The notes: generated by a model from the sequence alone, not told the origin. Positions 7,740 through 16,156 are shown, counted from the stretch's first letter. The stretch: 64,000 nucleotides of DNA from Clostridioides sp. ES-S-0054-01 (GCA_021561035.1 CP067346.1:3131001-3195000); one strand, 5' to 3'. Translations and numbers: made by a program.

Positions 7740-8426
7740 TTAGTATCTTAAATTTCCTATACTTTTTATAAACATCAATTTACCATTATTTATTCCCCAT
7801 AACTCATCACCACGTAAAGCAATTTTATCCAAAGTTGTAGTTATTATCACACATTTATTATCTTTAGATGCTAATTTGTAAAATATATCTACCAAACTTT
7901 TTTCACTTTTATCATCAGTATTTTCTATAATATCATCACAAATTATTAAGTCAGGATTATTAGATAATGCCCTAGCAATGCAGACTCTCTTATTATCATA
8001 GTTAGACAAATCTTTCACTTTACAATTTGCTTTATCTTTATCAATTCCTACTTTTTGCAGAATTCTATATACAATTTCATTTTTATTCTTTTCTCTGTTT
8101 CCACCAATCAGCATAGTTAGAATAATATTATCTAAAACAGTAGCATCATTTAACAAGTTATAATCTTTAAATATTGCCCCTACATACTTGCTTCTATAAA
8201 TATTTTTATTTATTCTTTTTAAATCTTCACCCTTATACATAATACTTCCACTAGTGCAATCATCAATCCCTGATATTATAGACAACAAAGTACTCTTTCC
8301 TGCTCTGGTTTTTCCTATAATAACATACATTTTTCCAGTTTCAAATTCTACACTCACATCTTTTAATACAAAATTACTACTACCCTCATATTTATAATTA
8401 ATATCAATTAATTTAAGTATTGACAA
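7740..8426 (-). CDS. ABC ATP-binding protein with degenerate catalytic motifs
   Basis: The 228-residue protein follows the MacB/BceA-type nucleotide-binding fold. Walker A is intact (GKTRAGKST, 38-46). Other motifs have drifted: the Q-loop glutamine is lysine (IFKDYNLL, K87), the signature LSGGQ is LSNYD (140-144), the Walker B catalytic glutamate is aspartate (LIICDD, D165), and the switch histidine is absent (VIITTTLD, ~193-200). It probably binds ATP but hydrolyses it poorly, or acts as a regulatory subunit. It is last in an operon with a two-component system and an FtsX-type permease, 10 bp after the permease. The intact ATPase at 35159 serves as contrast. Confidence 0.8.
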   Translation of the reverse strand: MSILKLIDINYKYEGSSNFVLKDVSVEFETGKMYVIIGKTRAGKSTLLSIISGIDDCTSGSIMYKGEDLKRINKNIYRSKYVGAIFKDYNLLNDATVLDNIILTMLIGGNREKNKNEIVYRILQKVGIDKDKANCKVKDLSNYDNKRVCIARALSNNPDLIICDDIIENTDDKSEKSLVDIFYKLASKDNKCVIITTTLDKIALRGDELWGINNGKLMFIKSIGNLRY

Positions 8427-8436
8427 TATACCTCAC

Positions 8437-9795
8437 CTAATTTCTATCATAAATTATTTGTATTGGCTGAAACATAATTGTACTATATATAGATACTGTA
8501 CTAGTCAGTAATATTAATATCATTGCTATAAATATTATCTTAAACATAAAATTTAAAGTTGATTTATCTTTTAAGTTTTTCATCTCTTGTTTGGTGTTGA
8601 AGTCATTTATACTTATATCTTTATATTCCCCTTGATTAAACAAAGAGTCATTATATGTTACATTGTATTTATATTGATATTCAAAAACATAATTTGATAT
8701 TGCTTTTTCTAATATACTTGCAATTCCTAATCCAAGTACAATACATATCAAAATTATTATAATACTTTCATAAATAAAGCTTCTAATTATCTTAAATTTA
8801 GACATTCCAATTAGTATCAACACACCTATATCATATTTTATTTTTCTTATTGATATTGTGGAACTTATAATCAATAATATTACACCTAACACTAGTATCA
8901 CAAGAGTAGACGTAAAGGCTACACCAGACAAATGTTTTATTGGTGTTATTAATTTATAATATGATAACTCATCTATAGTAACTTTATATACATCACTTAG
9001 CCCTTTATTTCTTAGTTCTTTCTCAAAAGCCTTTCTACTATTAGAATCTCTAAGTAAAAAACTAGCACTTGTATAAATCATCTTACTTTCTGGTTTAATC
9101 TTTTTTTCAAACATTACTAAAGTATTATATGAGGTTAATATATTGTTGTATATATCTATGTCTTGAGCATTTTCTACTTTACTGCTATCTTTTTTCTTAT
9201 ATACACCTACTATTTTTAAATTTAACTTCACATTAGTATCATAATCACTTAATAAAGATATTGTATCCCCAACCTTAAGCTTATTAACCCCTAGAAAATC
9301 TTCACTTACTATACATTCATTGTCTTTTTGAAATACGCTTCCTTTGCTTATATCTAAATTATAATATTTAAGACTTTTATTTTTATCTGTAAATCCCATA
9401 ACTGCACAATTTATAGCTATATTATTATACATAAGGTTTTTATTATTACTAGATACATATTTATCGTTATCAATGTATAACACAATGTTTCCTATAAGTG
9501 ACATTTTCTTTACATATTTTGATTTTGAAAAGTTTAGATAGTCATCTAAATTTAAAGCATTATATCCTATCAAAGGTTCTATTAAATCATTTTGAACAAT
9601 TTTTTTTTCATCAAATTTAATACTGACCTCTGACTCAAGTTTTTTCTCATATTTTTGACTTATAATGGATACACTTAAATTTATTATCGAGGAAACAGCT
9701 ATTGATAAAACCATTAATAATATAATAACTACTCTAAATAAACTATTAACTTTATTTCTAATCAAGTTTTTGATTGCATTATTCAAAATATACAC
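8437..9795 (-). CDS. FtsX/MacB-type ABC transporter permease
   Basis: The 452-residue membrane protein has one N-terminal hydrophobic segment (~15-40), a large extracytoplasmic loop (~45-285), then three hydrophobic segments (~290-315, ~335-365, ~420-445). This is the four-helix layout of MacB/FtsX proteins. RKIKYDIGVLILIGMSKFKI (~317-336) is the cytoplasmic coupling segment of the family. With the ATPase it would form a transporter or a signalling and mechanotransmission complex. The upstream two-component system suggests a role in sensing or detoxifying an extracellular peptide or envelope stress. The substrate is unknown. Confidence 0.8.
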   Translation of the reverse strand: MYILNNAIKNLIRNKVNSLFRVVIILLMVLSIAVSSIINLSVSIISQKYEKKLESEVSIKFDEKKIVQNDLIEPLIGYNALNLDDYLNFSKSKYVKKMSLIGNIVLYIDNDKYVSSNNKNLMYNNIAINCAVMGFTDKNKSLKYYNLDISKGSVFQKDNECIVSEDFLGVNKLKVGDTISLLSDYDTNVKLNLKIVGVYKKKDSSKVENAQDIDIYNNILTSYNTLVMFEKKIKPESKMIYTSASFLLRDSNSRKAFEKELRNKGLSDVYKVTIDELSYYKLITPIKHLSGVAFTSTLVILVLGVILLIISSTISIRKIKYDIGVLILIGMSKFKIIRSFIYESIIIILICIVLGLGIASILEKAISNYVFEYQYKYNVTYNDSLFNQGEYKDISINDFNTKQEMKNLKDKSTLNFMFKIIFIAMILILLTSTVSIYSTIMFQPIQIIYDRN

Positions 9796-9857
9796 TTTAT
9801 ATCTCCTCTTATCAATTAATACTATGTTAGCAATATTATTATAATCTTTATTAATTG

Positions 9858-10904
9858 TTACTTATATTCTTTAAACACTAAATAAAATGTTGAACCTTTA
9901 TTTTCTTCACTTTCAACCCATATAAAACCATTACATAAATTACATACATGTTTTACTAAACTAAGACCTATACCATAACCATCTTTATTTAATTCATTTA
10001 TTCTATACCTATCATAAAATATTTTATCTATATAATGCTGTTTCATTCCAATTCCATTGTCTTTTACTGATACAATGACACTTCCCTTTTGATTTTTTAC
10101 ATTTACATATATATCCTTACCTTCACCATATTTTATTGCATTATCTAAAAGATTGGATACTCCTCTATAAATCCACTTTTCTTTTCCATAGATACTCATA
10201 TTTTCATCTTCTTCAAAATCAAATTTCAAATTACTATACACTGTAGAATAATTATCACACACTTGTGCACATATTAAAGCTATATCTACCTCATACATAT
10301 CCTCATTATTTTTTATATCACTTATTGCAAGTACATCTTCTACGCTATTTGAAACCTTATCAAGAGTATTTAATAATTCCTCATTTCCATTAAGTTCTAG
10401 ACTCGTTCTAAGTGTAGATATTGCATTCTTTTGTTCATGTGATAAATATGAATTCAATCTTTTATAATCCTCAATATGAGAATCAAATTTATTTTTTAAA
10501 TTTTTATATACTCTAGACATAATAGGGTCTATAGTCAATATTTCATTCTCATCTTCAATGTTATTTATATTATTTAATATTTCTATTCTTGCTTTAAAAT
10601 CCAATCGATTTAGTATTGATAAAAGTATAAAGTTAGATGTTACTATAAAGGCAAAAAATAGTATTATTACAACATTAAAATTATTCTTAAGTATAAGATT
10701 ATAATTACTCATTTCCACTTTATCTAAGACATAAGAATTGTTTAAGGTCATTTCGCTATTAGATGAAGTTAAATCTCTAGAAATTAAGTTATTATCTATA
10801 TCTGATATGTTTATAATATATTTTAGACCTACTGTAAAAATTATAAAAACTATAACAGAATATAAAATTAACACAATAGTTTTTTTATCCTTTAATCCTT
10901 GCAT
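9858..10904 (-). CDS. Sensor histidine kinase
   Basis: The 348-residue kinase has two transmembrane segments (~10-30 and ~75-98) around a short extracellular loop of about 45 residues. The DHp helix carries the phospho-accepting histidine in YLSHEQKNAIS (~155). The ATPase domain has N box LLDNAIKYGEG, G1 VKDNGIGM and G2 GYGIGLSLVKHV. No PAS or HAMP domain is evident, and the small sensor loop fits kinases that take their signal from a partner ABC transporter. It overlaps the end of the response regulator gene by 13 bp, so the two are translationally coupled. Confidence 0.88.
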   Translation of the reverse strand: MQGLKDKKTIVLILYSVIVFIIFTVGLKYIINISDIDNNLISRDLTSSNSEMTLNNSYVLDKVEMSNYNLILKNNFNVVIILFFAFIVTSNFILLSILNRLDFKARIEILNNINNIEDENEILTIDPIMSRVYKNLKNKFDSHIEDYKRLNSYLSHEQKNAISTLRTSLELNGNEELLNTLDKVSNSVEDVLAISDIKNNEDMYEVDIALICAQVCDNYSTVYSNLKFDFEEDENMSIYGKEKWIYRGVSNLLDNAIKYGEGKDIYVNVKNQKGSVIVSVKDNGIGMKQHYIDKIFYDRYRINELNKDGYGIGLSLVKHVCNLCNGFIWVESEENKGSTFYLVFKEYK

Positions 10905-11563
10905 ATAGAATATCCTATCCCTCTAGTAGTTATTATTATATCTTTACCTGCAACTTCTTTTAATTTCTTTTTTAATCTAGCTATATGTACTCTTAATACA
11001 GATGATAAAGGGTCAAAATATTCATCATAGACGTGTTCTGATATATCCACACCTGATACAATATCTGGATATCTACTTGCAAGATATTCTGCTATATCAA
11101 ACTCTTTGGTGCCTAACTTTACTTCTTCACCATATACATATACTTTTCTAGATGCTGGATTTATTGTAATAGGACCTGCTTTTATATCTGGGTTTGTCCT
11201 ACCATAAAATCTTCTTATAACTGCTTGTATCCTCGCTCTTAATTCTATAATCTGAAATGGTTTTACTATATAATCATCAGCTCCTAAATCCAGACCTTTT
11301 GCCAATTCGTTTACCCCATCTCTTGCTGTTACAATTATTATGGGCGTATTTAGATTATTACTTCTAAAAAATTCTAATATCTCTATTCCATCTTTATCTG
11401 GCAAGTTTAAATCTAATAATATAACATCATAGTCATTTATAAATGCTTTTTCTTCTCCATCTAATCCACAATTTGCTATATCTGCTACCAATCCTTCATT
11501 TTCCAAACCTGACTTTATATTATAAGAAAGTTCCTTATTATCCTCTATTATTAATACTCTCAC
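10892..11563 (-). CDS. OmpR-family response regulator
   Basis: From the GTG at 11563 the product is 223 residues, starting MRVLIIEDN. An in-frame ATG farther upstream (11635) gives a non-homologous 24-residue leader. AGGAG lies 8 bases before the GTG, which decides the start. The receiver domain has the acidic pair in IIEDN, the phospho-Asp in VILLDLNLP (~51), the T in IVTARD and K in YIVKPF. The winged-helix effector domain (~125-223) ends ARLKKKLKEV...ITTRGIGYSI. It is first in the operon with kinase, permease and ATPase, and likely binds the direct repeats at 11609-11627. Confidence 0.9.
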   Translation of the reverse strand: MRVLIIEDNKELSYNIKSGLENEGLVADIANCGLDGEEKAFINDYDVILLDLNLPDKDGIEILEFFRSNNLNTPIIIVTARDGVNELAKGLDLGADDYIVKPFQIIELRARIQAVIRRFYGRTNPDIKAGPITINPASRKVYVYGEEVKLGTKEFDIAEYLASRYPDIVSGVDISEHVYDEYFDPLSSVLRVHIARLKKKLKEVAGKDIIITTRGIGYSICKD

Positions 11564-11597
11564 ATAATCATCTCCTAAATAAAATATCAATTTACAT

Positions 11598-11627
11598 ATT
11601 ATATATAATGAATGTTTATTGAATGTT
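11598..11627 (-). promoter_or_regulatory. Promoter with two direct repeats upstream of the response regulator
   Basis: Minus strand: AACATTCA occurs at 11627-11620 and again at 11616-11609, an 11-bp period, directly before TATAAT (11603-11598). Tandem half-sites one helical turn apart overlapping the -35 region are typical for OmpR-family activators, so autoregulation is likely. Confidence 0.45.
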
Positions 11628-11745
11628 AACTTCACTTAATAATTATTTATATTTTAAACAAAACATAGCATTATTATTATCTAAATACTTATACTTGTCA
11701 AATTTAAGTTGAGCTAATTCAATCTTTTAATATTCTCCACAATAC

Positions 11746-11781
11746 AAAAAGATGAATCCATCTAATAGAATTCACCTTTTT
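11746..11781 (-). terminator. Rho-independent terminator
   Basis: Minus strand: AAAAAGGTGAAT pairs with ATTCATCTTTTT (12 bp including one G-U) around a 12-base loop, ending in a T-run. It lies 210 bp past the trxB stop and upstream of the response-regulator operon. Confidence 0.6.
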
Positions 11782-11884
11782 ATATTAAATCTTTATTTTG
11801 AAATAACATTTATTAATGTTGAGAGGATGTATTAAAAAAATAATACCTGTAATCTTTATTAATTTTAAATATATTTCAATATTA

Positions 11885-11926
11885 TATCCACCATAAATAA
11901 CAATTTATAATTATTGATGATGGATA
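11885..11926 (-). other. Long stem-loop downstream of trxB
   Basis: Minus strand: TATCCATCAT pairs with ATGGTGGATA (one U-G), and the inner AATAATT pairs with AATTGTT. No T-run follows, so this may be a processing or 3'-stabilising hairpin rather than a terminator. Confidence 0.35.
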
Positions 11927-11990
11927 TAAAAATTCCATAATTTTATTTTTTATAAATTTAAAACTAGTATCACTAATAATTTACTTTTAA

Positions 11991-12875
11991 CTAATAAGCA
12001 TCAACAAGCATAGACTTTTTTATCTTTTGCTTATCTAGATAAGAAATTGCACTAGATACAGCTGTCTGACCCTGACCTGCTGATTTTAAATATTGATATG
12101 GTTTACCAGCACAATCTCCTGCTACATATAAACCCTCGATATTTGTATTCATATTCTTATCTGATTTTATATGAGAATCTTCTATTTCTAATCCTGGAAC
12201 CATATATTTCGGTGATACACTATCTTTTATAATGAAGATACCATCTATATCTAGCTCATTTTCTCTCAATACTAATTTATTCACTAGTTTTTCACCTTGT
12301 ATTTCTAAAGGTTTATCATTTATTACATTTATACTACTATTGATTTTATTTTCTAATTTATACATAGGTATATAGTATACACTACTTGCTATTTCACTTA
12401 AAAAATTTGCTTCTTCTTCTGCTTCATGATTATATCCTATTATAGCTACTTTTTTATTTCTGTACAACATAGCATCACATGTTGCACAATATCCTACTCC
12501 TTTTCCAAGATATTCTTCTTCTCCCTTTATCATTTTTCCATATTCAATACCTGTAGCTAATACAACTGTAGTTGATTCATATGTATCATTTCCAGAAACT
12601 AATGTAAAATATTCACCCATACTATATACATTATTGATTCTTTTTGGGGTTATTTTTATTCCCATCTCATCTATATGTTTTTTAAATTTATCTTTAAGTT
12701 CTAAACCACTTATGTTACCAATTCCTAGATAATTTTCTATAGAAGGAGCTTTTATAAGTTTTTGACTTATCTCTTCAGTTCCAAATAAAATTATATTTTT
12801 GTTTCTAATTTTAGCATTTATAGCAGCTGCAAGTCCTGCGGGACCACTTCCTATTATTGCAATATCGTATCTCAT
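11991..12875 (-). CDS. trxB: Thioredoxin reductase-like flavoprotein, probably ferredoxin-dependent type
   Basis: The 294-residue two-domain flavoprotein has the FAD-binding GSGPAGLAAAINA at the N-terminus, the redox pair in YCATCDAML (~131-139) and the C-terminal FAD motif GLYVAGDCAGKPYQYL. The second nucleotide-binding site lacks the NADPH signature: GGGDSAxEE is replaced by GYNHEAEEE, and the HRR motif by YIPMYK. Such losses mark the clostridial ferredoxin-dependent flavin thioredoxin reductases. It would reduce the thioredoxin encoded 264 bp upstream. It is transcribed from its own promoter region, which shares a motif with that of trxA. A fully intact NADPH enzyme is unlikely. Confidence 0.85.
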   Translation of the reverse strand: MRYDIAIIGSGPAGLAAAINAKIRNKNIILFGTEEISQKLIKAPSIENYLGIGNISGLELKDKFKKHIDEMGIKITPKRINNVYSMGEYFTLVSGNDTYESTTVVLATGIEYGKMIKGEEEYLGKGVGYCATCDAMLYRNKKVAIIGYNHEAEEEANFLSEIASSVYYIPMYKLENKINSSINVINDKPLEIQGEKLVNKLVLRENELDIDGIFIIKDSVSPKYMVPGLEIEDSHIKSDKNMNTNIEGLYVAGDCAGKPYQYLKSAGQGQTAVSSAISYLDKQKIKKSMLVDAY

Positions 12876-12947
12876 AATCTCACCTATTTTTTATAACCTT
12901 TCCTTTTTCTTTTATATAAATAATATATCAACAGTCAATATCATTAG

Positions 12948-12969
12948 CAATTAGGTACTTATTTGTAAC
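12948..12969 (-). promoter_or_regulatory. Conserved trx promoter motif, trxB copy
   Basis: Minus strand: GTTACAAA-T-AAGT-AC-CTAATTG, identical at 19 of 22 positions to the element before trxA. The final TTG falls at a -35 position (TTGCTA), 17 bp before TATATT. The same geometry is seen at trxA. Confidence 0.5.
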
Positions 12970-13000
12970 TACATAAAACATTTATACTATAAACAAGGTG

Positions 13001-13109
13001 CTGTCTCAAAACAGAGATAAGCCTCTTTTTCATTGTTGAAATGATGAAAATATATTTGATTTCATACAAAAAAGAGTACCTCATGAACCAAAAAGTTCAT
13101 TTTGAGACA
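13001..13109. repeat. MITE-like repeat, copy 1
   Basis: A 109-bp non-coding element bounded by TGTCTCAAAA and its exact inverse TTTTGAGACA. Internally it has pairing segments (CCTCTTTTT against AAAAGAGTACCTC). It sits between trxA and trxB and may end trxA transcription. Related copies are at 19976-20093 and 54443-56072. Confidence 0.7.
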
Positions 13110-13139
13110 CCCCCTGTTTGTACATATAATTTATTTTAA

Positions 13140-13457
13140 TTACATATATGATTCAACTTTGTCTTTCAAATTATCTTTAGGTATAAAACCTATTAATCTA
13201 TCTACAGGTTTTCCATCTTTAAATATTATTACAGTTGGTACTGTAGACACTTCAAACTGTTGAGTTAGTTCTATACTCTGGTCAATATCCACCTTTAAAA
13301 AGCTTGCTTTTTCAGCCATCTCATTTCCTAAAGCTTCATATATTGGTGATAACATCTTACAAGGTCCACACCAAGTTGCAAAAAAATCTACAACTACTAA
13401 TCCTTCTTTATTTTCTACTTCGTTTATAAATTCATTTTTATTTATTATTTTTGCCAT
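13140..13457 (-). CDS. trxA: Thioredoxin
   Basis: The 105-residue protein is a complete classical thioredoxin: VVDFFATWCGPCKMLSPIYE (~23-42) holds the WCGPC active site, followed by VDIDQS and the cis-proline in STVPTVIIFKDG (~73-84). It is a cytosolic dithiol reductant for ribonucleotide reductase, peroxidases and other Trx clients, recharged by the flavoprotein encoded next. AAGGAGATATATATT precedes the ATG. It is probably a monocistronic unit because a MITE-like repeat and a second promoter separate it from trxB. Confidence 0.95.
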   Translation of the reverse strand: MAKIINKNEFINEVENKEGLVVVDFFATWCGPCKMLSPIYEALGNEMAEKASFLKVDIDQSIELTQQFEVSTVPTVIIFKDGKPVDRLIGFIPKDNLKDKVESYM

Positions 13458-13516
13458 AATATATATCTCCTTTATTGTTTTCTTGATATTAATATACTAC
13501 GACCTATGTAACAGTT

Positions 13517-13538
13517 CAATTAGACACTTTTTTGTAAC
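13517..13538 (-). promoter_or_regulatory. Conserved trx promoter motif, trxA copy
   Basis: Minus strand: GTTACAAA-A-AAGT-GT-CTAATTG. The terminal TTG begins a -35-like TTGAAC, spaced 17 bp from TATATT. It lies 60 bp before the trxA ATG and matches the trxB copy in sequence and in distance to the -10. Confidence 0.5.
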
Positions 13539-13663
13539 CACCTGTTTTTAGTAGACTTAGTATTATGATAAATGTATTTATAAGGTCAAATATTTCTAAT
13601 ATATTTTTATTTTATACTTAATATAGTTGACATTCTCTTATCTAAATTATAAAATTAAATTAA

Positions 13664-13681
13664 TAACTACATAGGTAGTTA
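13664..13681 (+). promoter_or_regulatory. Inverted repeat, likely operator of the TrmB-like regulator
   Basis: TAACTAC-ATAG-GTAGTTA is a perfect 7-4-7 inverted repeat. It lies just after a TTGACA...TATAAA promoter-like pair (13627-13655) and 27 bp before the ATG at 13708. Its core TACATAGGT recurs at the trxA promoter on the minus strand (about 13505-13513). Confidence 0.45.
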
Positions 13682-13707
13682 CTAATATTTTTAAAAGGAG
13701 TTTATCT

Positions 13708-14460
13708 ATGGATAATATAGTTACTGAATTACAAAATATAGGATTTACTAAATACGAATCTCAAATATACATATCATTATTAAAGGAAAATCCTCTAACA
13801 GGATATGAAATAAGTAAATTATCAGGTGTTCCACAATCAAAAGTCTACGAAAATATAACAAAACTATTAAACAATAATATAATTGTCAATGTTGGAACTG
13901 ACCCTATTAAATATGTACCTATAAACCCTAATGAGTTATTAAAAAATAAGAAGGAAGAATTTAATAATTCTATAGCCAATCTAAAGAACAACTTACAGAT
14001 ACTAAATAAAGGTAAAAGCATAGAATACGTTTTAAACATAAAAGGATATAAAAATATCTTAAAAAAAGCAATAGAAATGATAAATAGTGCAAAACAAGAA
14101 ATTATAATTTCTTCTCCTTATGAAGAAGTTCTTGAACTAAAAAAAGACCTTTTAATTGCTTCTAAAAAAAATATTAACATTGAAATACTACTTTTAGAAA
14201 ATAAAAGTCTAGAAGGTCTTGGTAATGTTCACATTCATGGAGGCAATAAAACTACACTTGAAAATAAAATACTTTACAAAGGAATTATTTTAATTGTAGA
14301 TAATAATGAAATATTGACAGGAAACTTATCTGAAAGCAGTGAATCTATTTCAATTTGGACAAAAAACTCTAATATTTTATATATTGGAACTCAATACATA
14401 AAACATGAAATTTATATTTCAGAAAAAATAAAAGGAGGCTATAAAAATGAACAAAATTAA
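13708..14460 (+). CDS. TrmB-family transcriptional regulator
   Basis: The 250-residue protein starts with a TrmB-type winged HTH (~8-75: GFTKYESQIYISLLKENPLT, YEISKLSGVPQSKVYENITK). It continues with a predicted helix/coil linker (~80-105) and a C-terminal phospholipase-D-like effector fold (~110-240) typical for bacterial TrmB regulators. The effector is probably a small metabolite. It overlaps the following phzF-like gene by 14 bp, so the two are one transcript. It is divergent from trxA. An inverted repeat at 13664 fits autoregulation. Confidence 0.8.
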   Translation: MDNIVTELQNIGFTKYESQIYISLLKENPLTGYEISKLSGVPQSKVYENITKLLNNNIIVNVGTDPIKYVPINPNELLKNKKEEFNNSIANLKNNLQILNKGKSIEYVLNIKGYKNILKKAIEMINSAKQEIIISSPYEEVLELKKDLLIASKKNINIEILLLENKSLEGLGNVHIHGGNKTTLENKILYKGIILIVDNNEILTGNLSESSESISIWTKNSNILYIGTQYIKHEIYISEKIKGGYKNEQN

Positions 14461-15328
14461 GATTAAACAGGTTGATGCTTTTACAACTATACCTTTTGGT
14501 GGAAATCCTGCTGGCGTCGTTACTGATGCATCTACTGTTTCTGATGAAATCAAGCAGAGTGTAGCTAAAGAAATGAACTTATCAGAAACTGCATTCGTTT
14601 CAGAGTCAAACATTGCAGATTTTAAAGTACAATTCTTCACACCGGGCTTAGAAGTTGATTTATGTGGTCATGCGACAATAGGGACTTTCCATGCACTTTT
14701 GGAAGAAGGAAAACTTGATACCAGTAAGAGTATATTTTATCAAGAAACAAAAGCTGGTGTATTATCCGTAGAACTAAAAAAAATAAATAATGAAAATATA
14801 TTTATGATGGAACAGAATCCCCCTGAATTTGAAAATTTAGATAGTTACAGAAAAGAACTTGCACAAATGATAGGTGTACATGAAAATAGACTTCTTGAGT
14901 ATCCAATTATGAAGGTAAATACTGGACTTTGGTGGCTTGTATTTGGATTAAAATCTTTAGATGATTTAAAAAATATCTCTCCAGATTTAAATAAAATCAA
15001 AAACTTTAGTGGTGATAATAATCTAATCGGTATAACTCCATTTTGTATAGAAACTATAGATGAAAAATGTGACTATCATTTAAGATCTATAGCACCATAT
15101 GTTGGAGTTACAGAAGACCCTGTATGTGGAACTGGAAATGCTTGTGTATCATCTTATATAGTACATCATAATATTTTAAACAAAACTAGTTTTATTGGTG
15201 AGGAAGGTAACTTTATAAACAGACCTGGAAAAGTATATGTAAATATAGCTAAAGAAAACAATAACATAACTTCTGTGAAAATTGGAGGAAGTGCTTATAC
15301 CATCTTAACTGGGGAAATTATGTATTAA
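14447..15328 (+). CDS. PhzF-family isomerase/epimerase
   Basis: The 293-residue protein has the PhzF/DapF-like double-hotdog fold: QVDAFTTIPFGGNPAGVV at ~7-24, the putative catalytic glutamate in LSETAFVSE (~45), GLEVDLCGHATIGT (~62-75) and DPVCGTGNACVSSYI (~225). Family members catalyse proton shifts or have unknown roles in metabolite turnover; no phenazine genes are nearby, so phenazine synthesis is not implied. An AGGAGGCTATAAA ribosome site inside the upstream gene precedes the ATG. A strong terminator follows. Confidence 0.85.
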   Translation: MNKIKIKQVDAFTTIPFGGNPAGVVTDASTVSDEIKQSVAKEMNLSETAFVSESNIADFKVQFFTPGLEVDLCGHATIGTFHALLEEGKLDTSKSIFYQETKAGVLSVELKKINNENIFMMEQNPPEFENLDSYRKELAQMIGVHENRLLEYPIMKVNTGLWWLVFGLKSLDDLKNISPDLNKIKNFSGDNNLIGITPFCIETIDEKCDYHLRSIAPYVGVTEDPVCGTGNACVSSYIVHHNILNKTSFIGEEGNFINRPGKVYVNIAKENNNITSVKIGGSAYTILTGEIMY

Positions 15329-15348
15329 TCTTCTATCTGATTTAAAAC

Positions 15349-15388
15349 AAATAAAAATACTAGCTAACTAAAGCTAGTATTTTTATTT
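15349..15388 (+). terminator. Strong bidirectional terminator
   Basis: A perfect 17-bp stem (AAATAAAAATACTAGCT with AGCTAGTATTTTTATTT) and a six-base loop, 20 bp after the PhzF stop. Confidence 0.85.
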
Positions 15389-15658
15389 GTATATTTTTTA
15401 TTTAATAAATATACTTCAATACATATCATAATAATATATCACAATAATGTACTTAAAAGTAAAACTTTATTTTTATTATTAACCAACTATAAATCAATCT
15501 AATACTATTTTTATAGATTAATCTATAAAACAGAATAATTATTTACTGATTATTTATCATCCTCAACAGGTCTATTTAATGTCTTGTCAAATAAGTTTTA
15601 TCAAAACCAACATACATAATACCTAAAATAGATTAAATAAAGGATACTATAAAATACT
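15389..15658. other. Intergenic region with a 22-bp perfect palindrome
   Basis: TTTTATAGATT followed by its exact inverse at 15509-15530 is the only clear structure in this stretch. It may be a weak terminator for the CarD-like gene or a protein-binding site. No gene was recognised; short frames here lack ribosome sites. Confidence 0.4.
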
Positions 15659-16156
15659 TTATTGAGGTATGTGACTTGAAATATATGAACTAACTTCATT
15701 AGGAGAAATATCTAAAATAGTTGCAAATTCTTCATTTAATAATCTTTCAGCTTCTTTCATTATATTATCATCTGCTTGATGTGTTTTTTTACCAATAGAT
15801 TTTACATACTCCCTGTTATGATATATACTTCTTATTAATCTTATTAACTCTTCACATTTACCACTTCTGAGAATTTTTTTAAATTGTTCACTTCTTATTT
15901 TTTCATTATCTATCCATGATGTATCCATATTAGGAATATCATTTATCAATGAAAGCACATTAATTTTAGAAAGTAACTTTCTCATTGGTACTTTTTCATT
16001 ATCTACAGGAATTTTTATCACTGTATTACTGGAATAAATAGGGCTCAACACATAATAATCTTTTTTTATTCCATTTGTAAACTGTTCGTTTGTTATATCA
16101 AGTACTTTGCAGACTCCTGTCATACCATACATTATATAATCATCAATCTTAAACAA
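15659..16156 (-). CDS. CarD-like/CdnL RNA polymerase-interacting regulator
   Basis: The 165-residue protein has the N-terminal CarD/TRCF RNA-polymerase-interaction domain (~1-60: IDDYIMYGMTGVCKVLDI, YYVLSPIYSSNTVIKIPV) and an all-helical C-terminal region (~65-160) with WIDNEKIRSEQFKKILRSG, matching the CarD C-terminal architecture. Such proteins bind the RNAP beta subunit and modulate promoter opening. It is monocistronic and on the same strand as the AAA/VWA operon. An inverted repeat 98 bp upstream may be its operator. Low-GC Firmicutes often encode several such paralogues. Confidence 0.8.
   Translation of the reverse strand: MFKIDDYIMYGMTGVCKVLDITNEQFTNGIKKDYYVLSPIYSSNTVIKIPVDNEKVPMRKLLSKINVLSLINDIPNMDTSWIDNEKIRSEQFKKILRSGKCEELIRLIRSIYHNREYVKSIGKKTHQADDNIMKEAERLLNEEFATILDISPNEVSSYISSHIPQ

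Noticed and set aside
14447-15328. Phenazine biosynthesis gene
   Set aside because: PhzF-fold proteins are common outside phenazine clusters, and no other phz genes are near.
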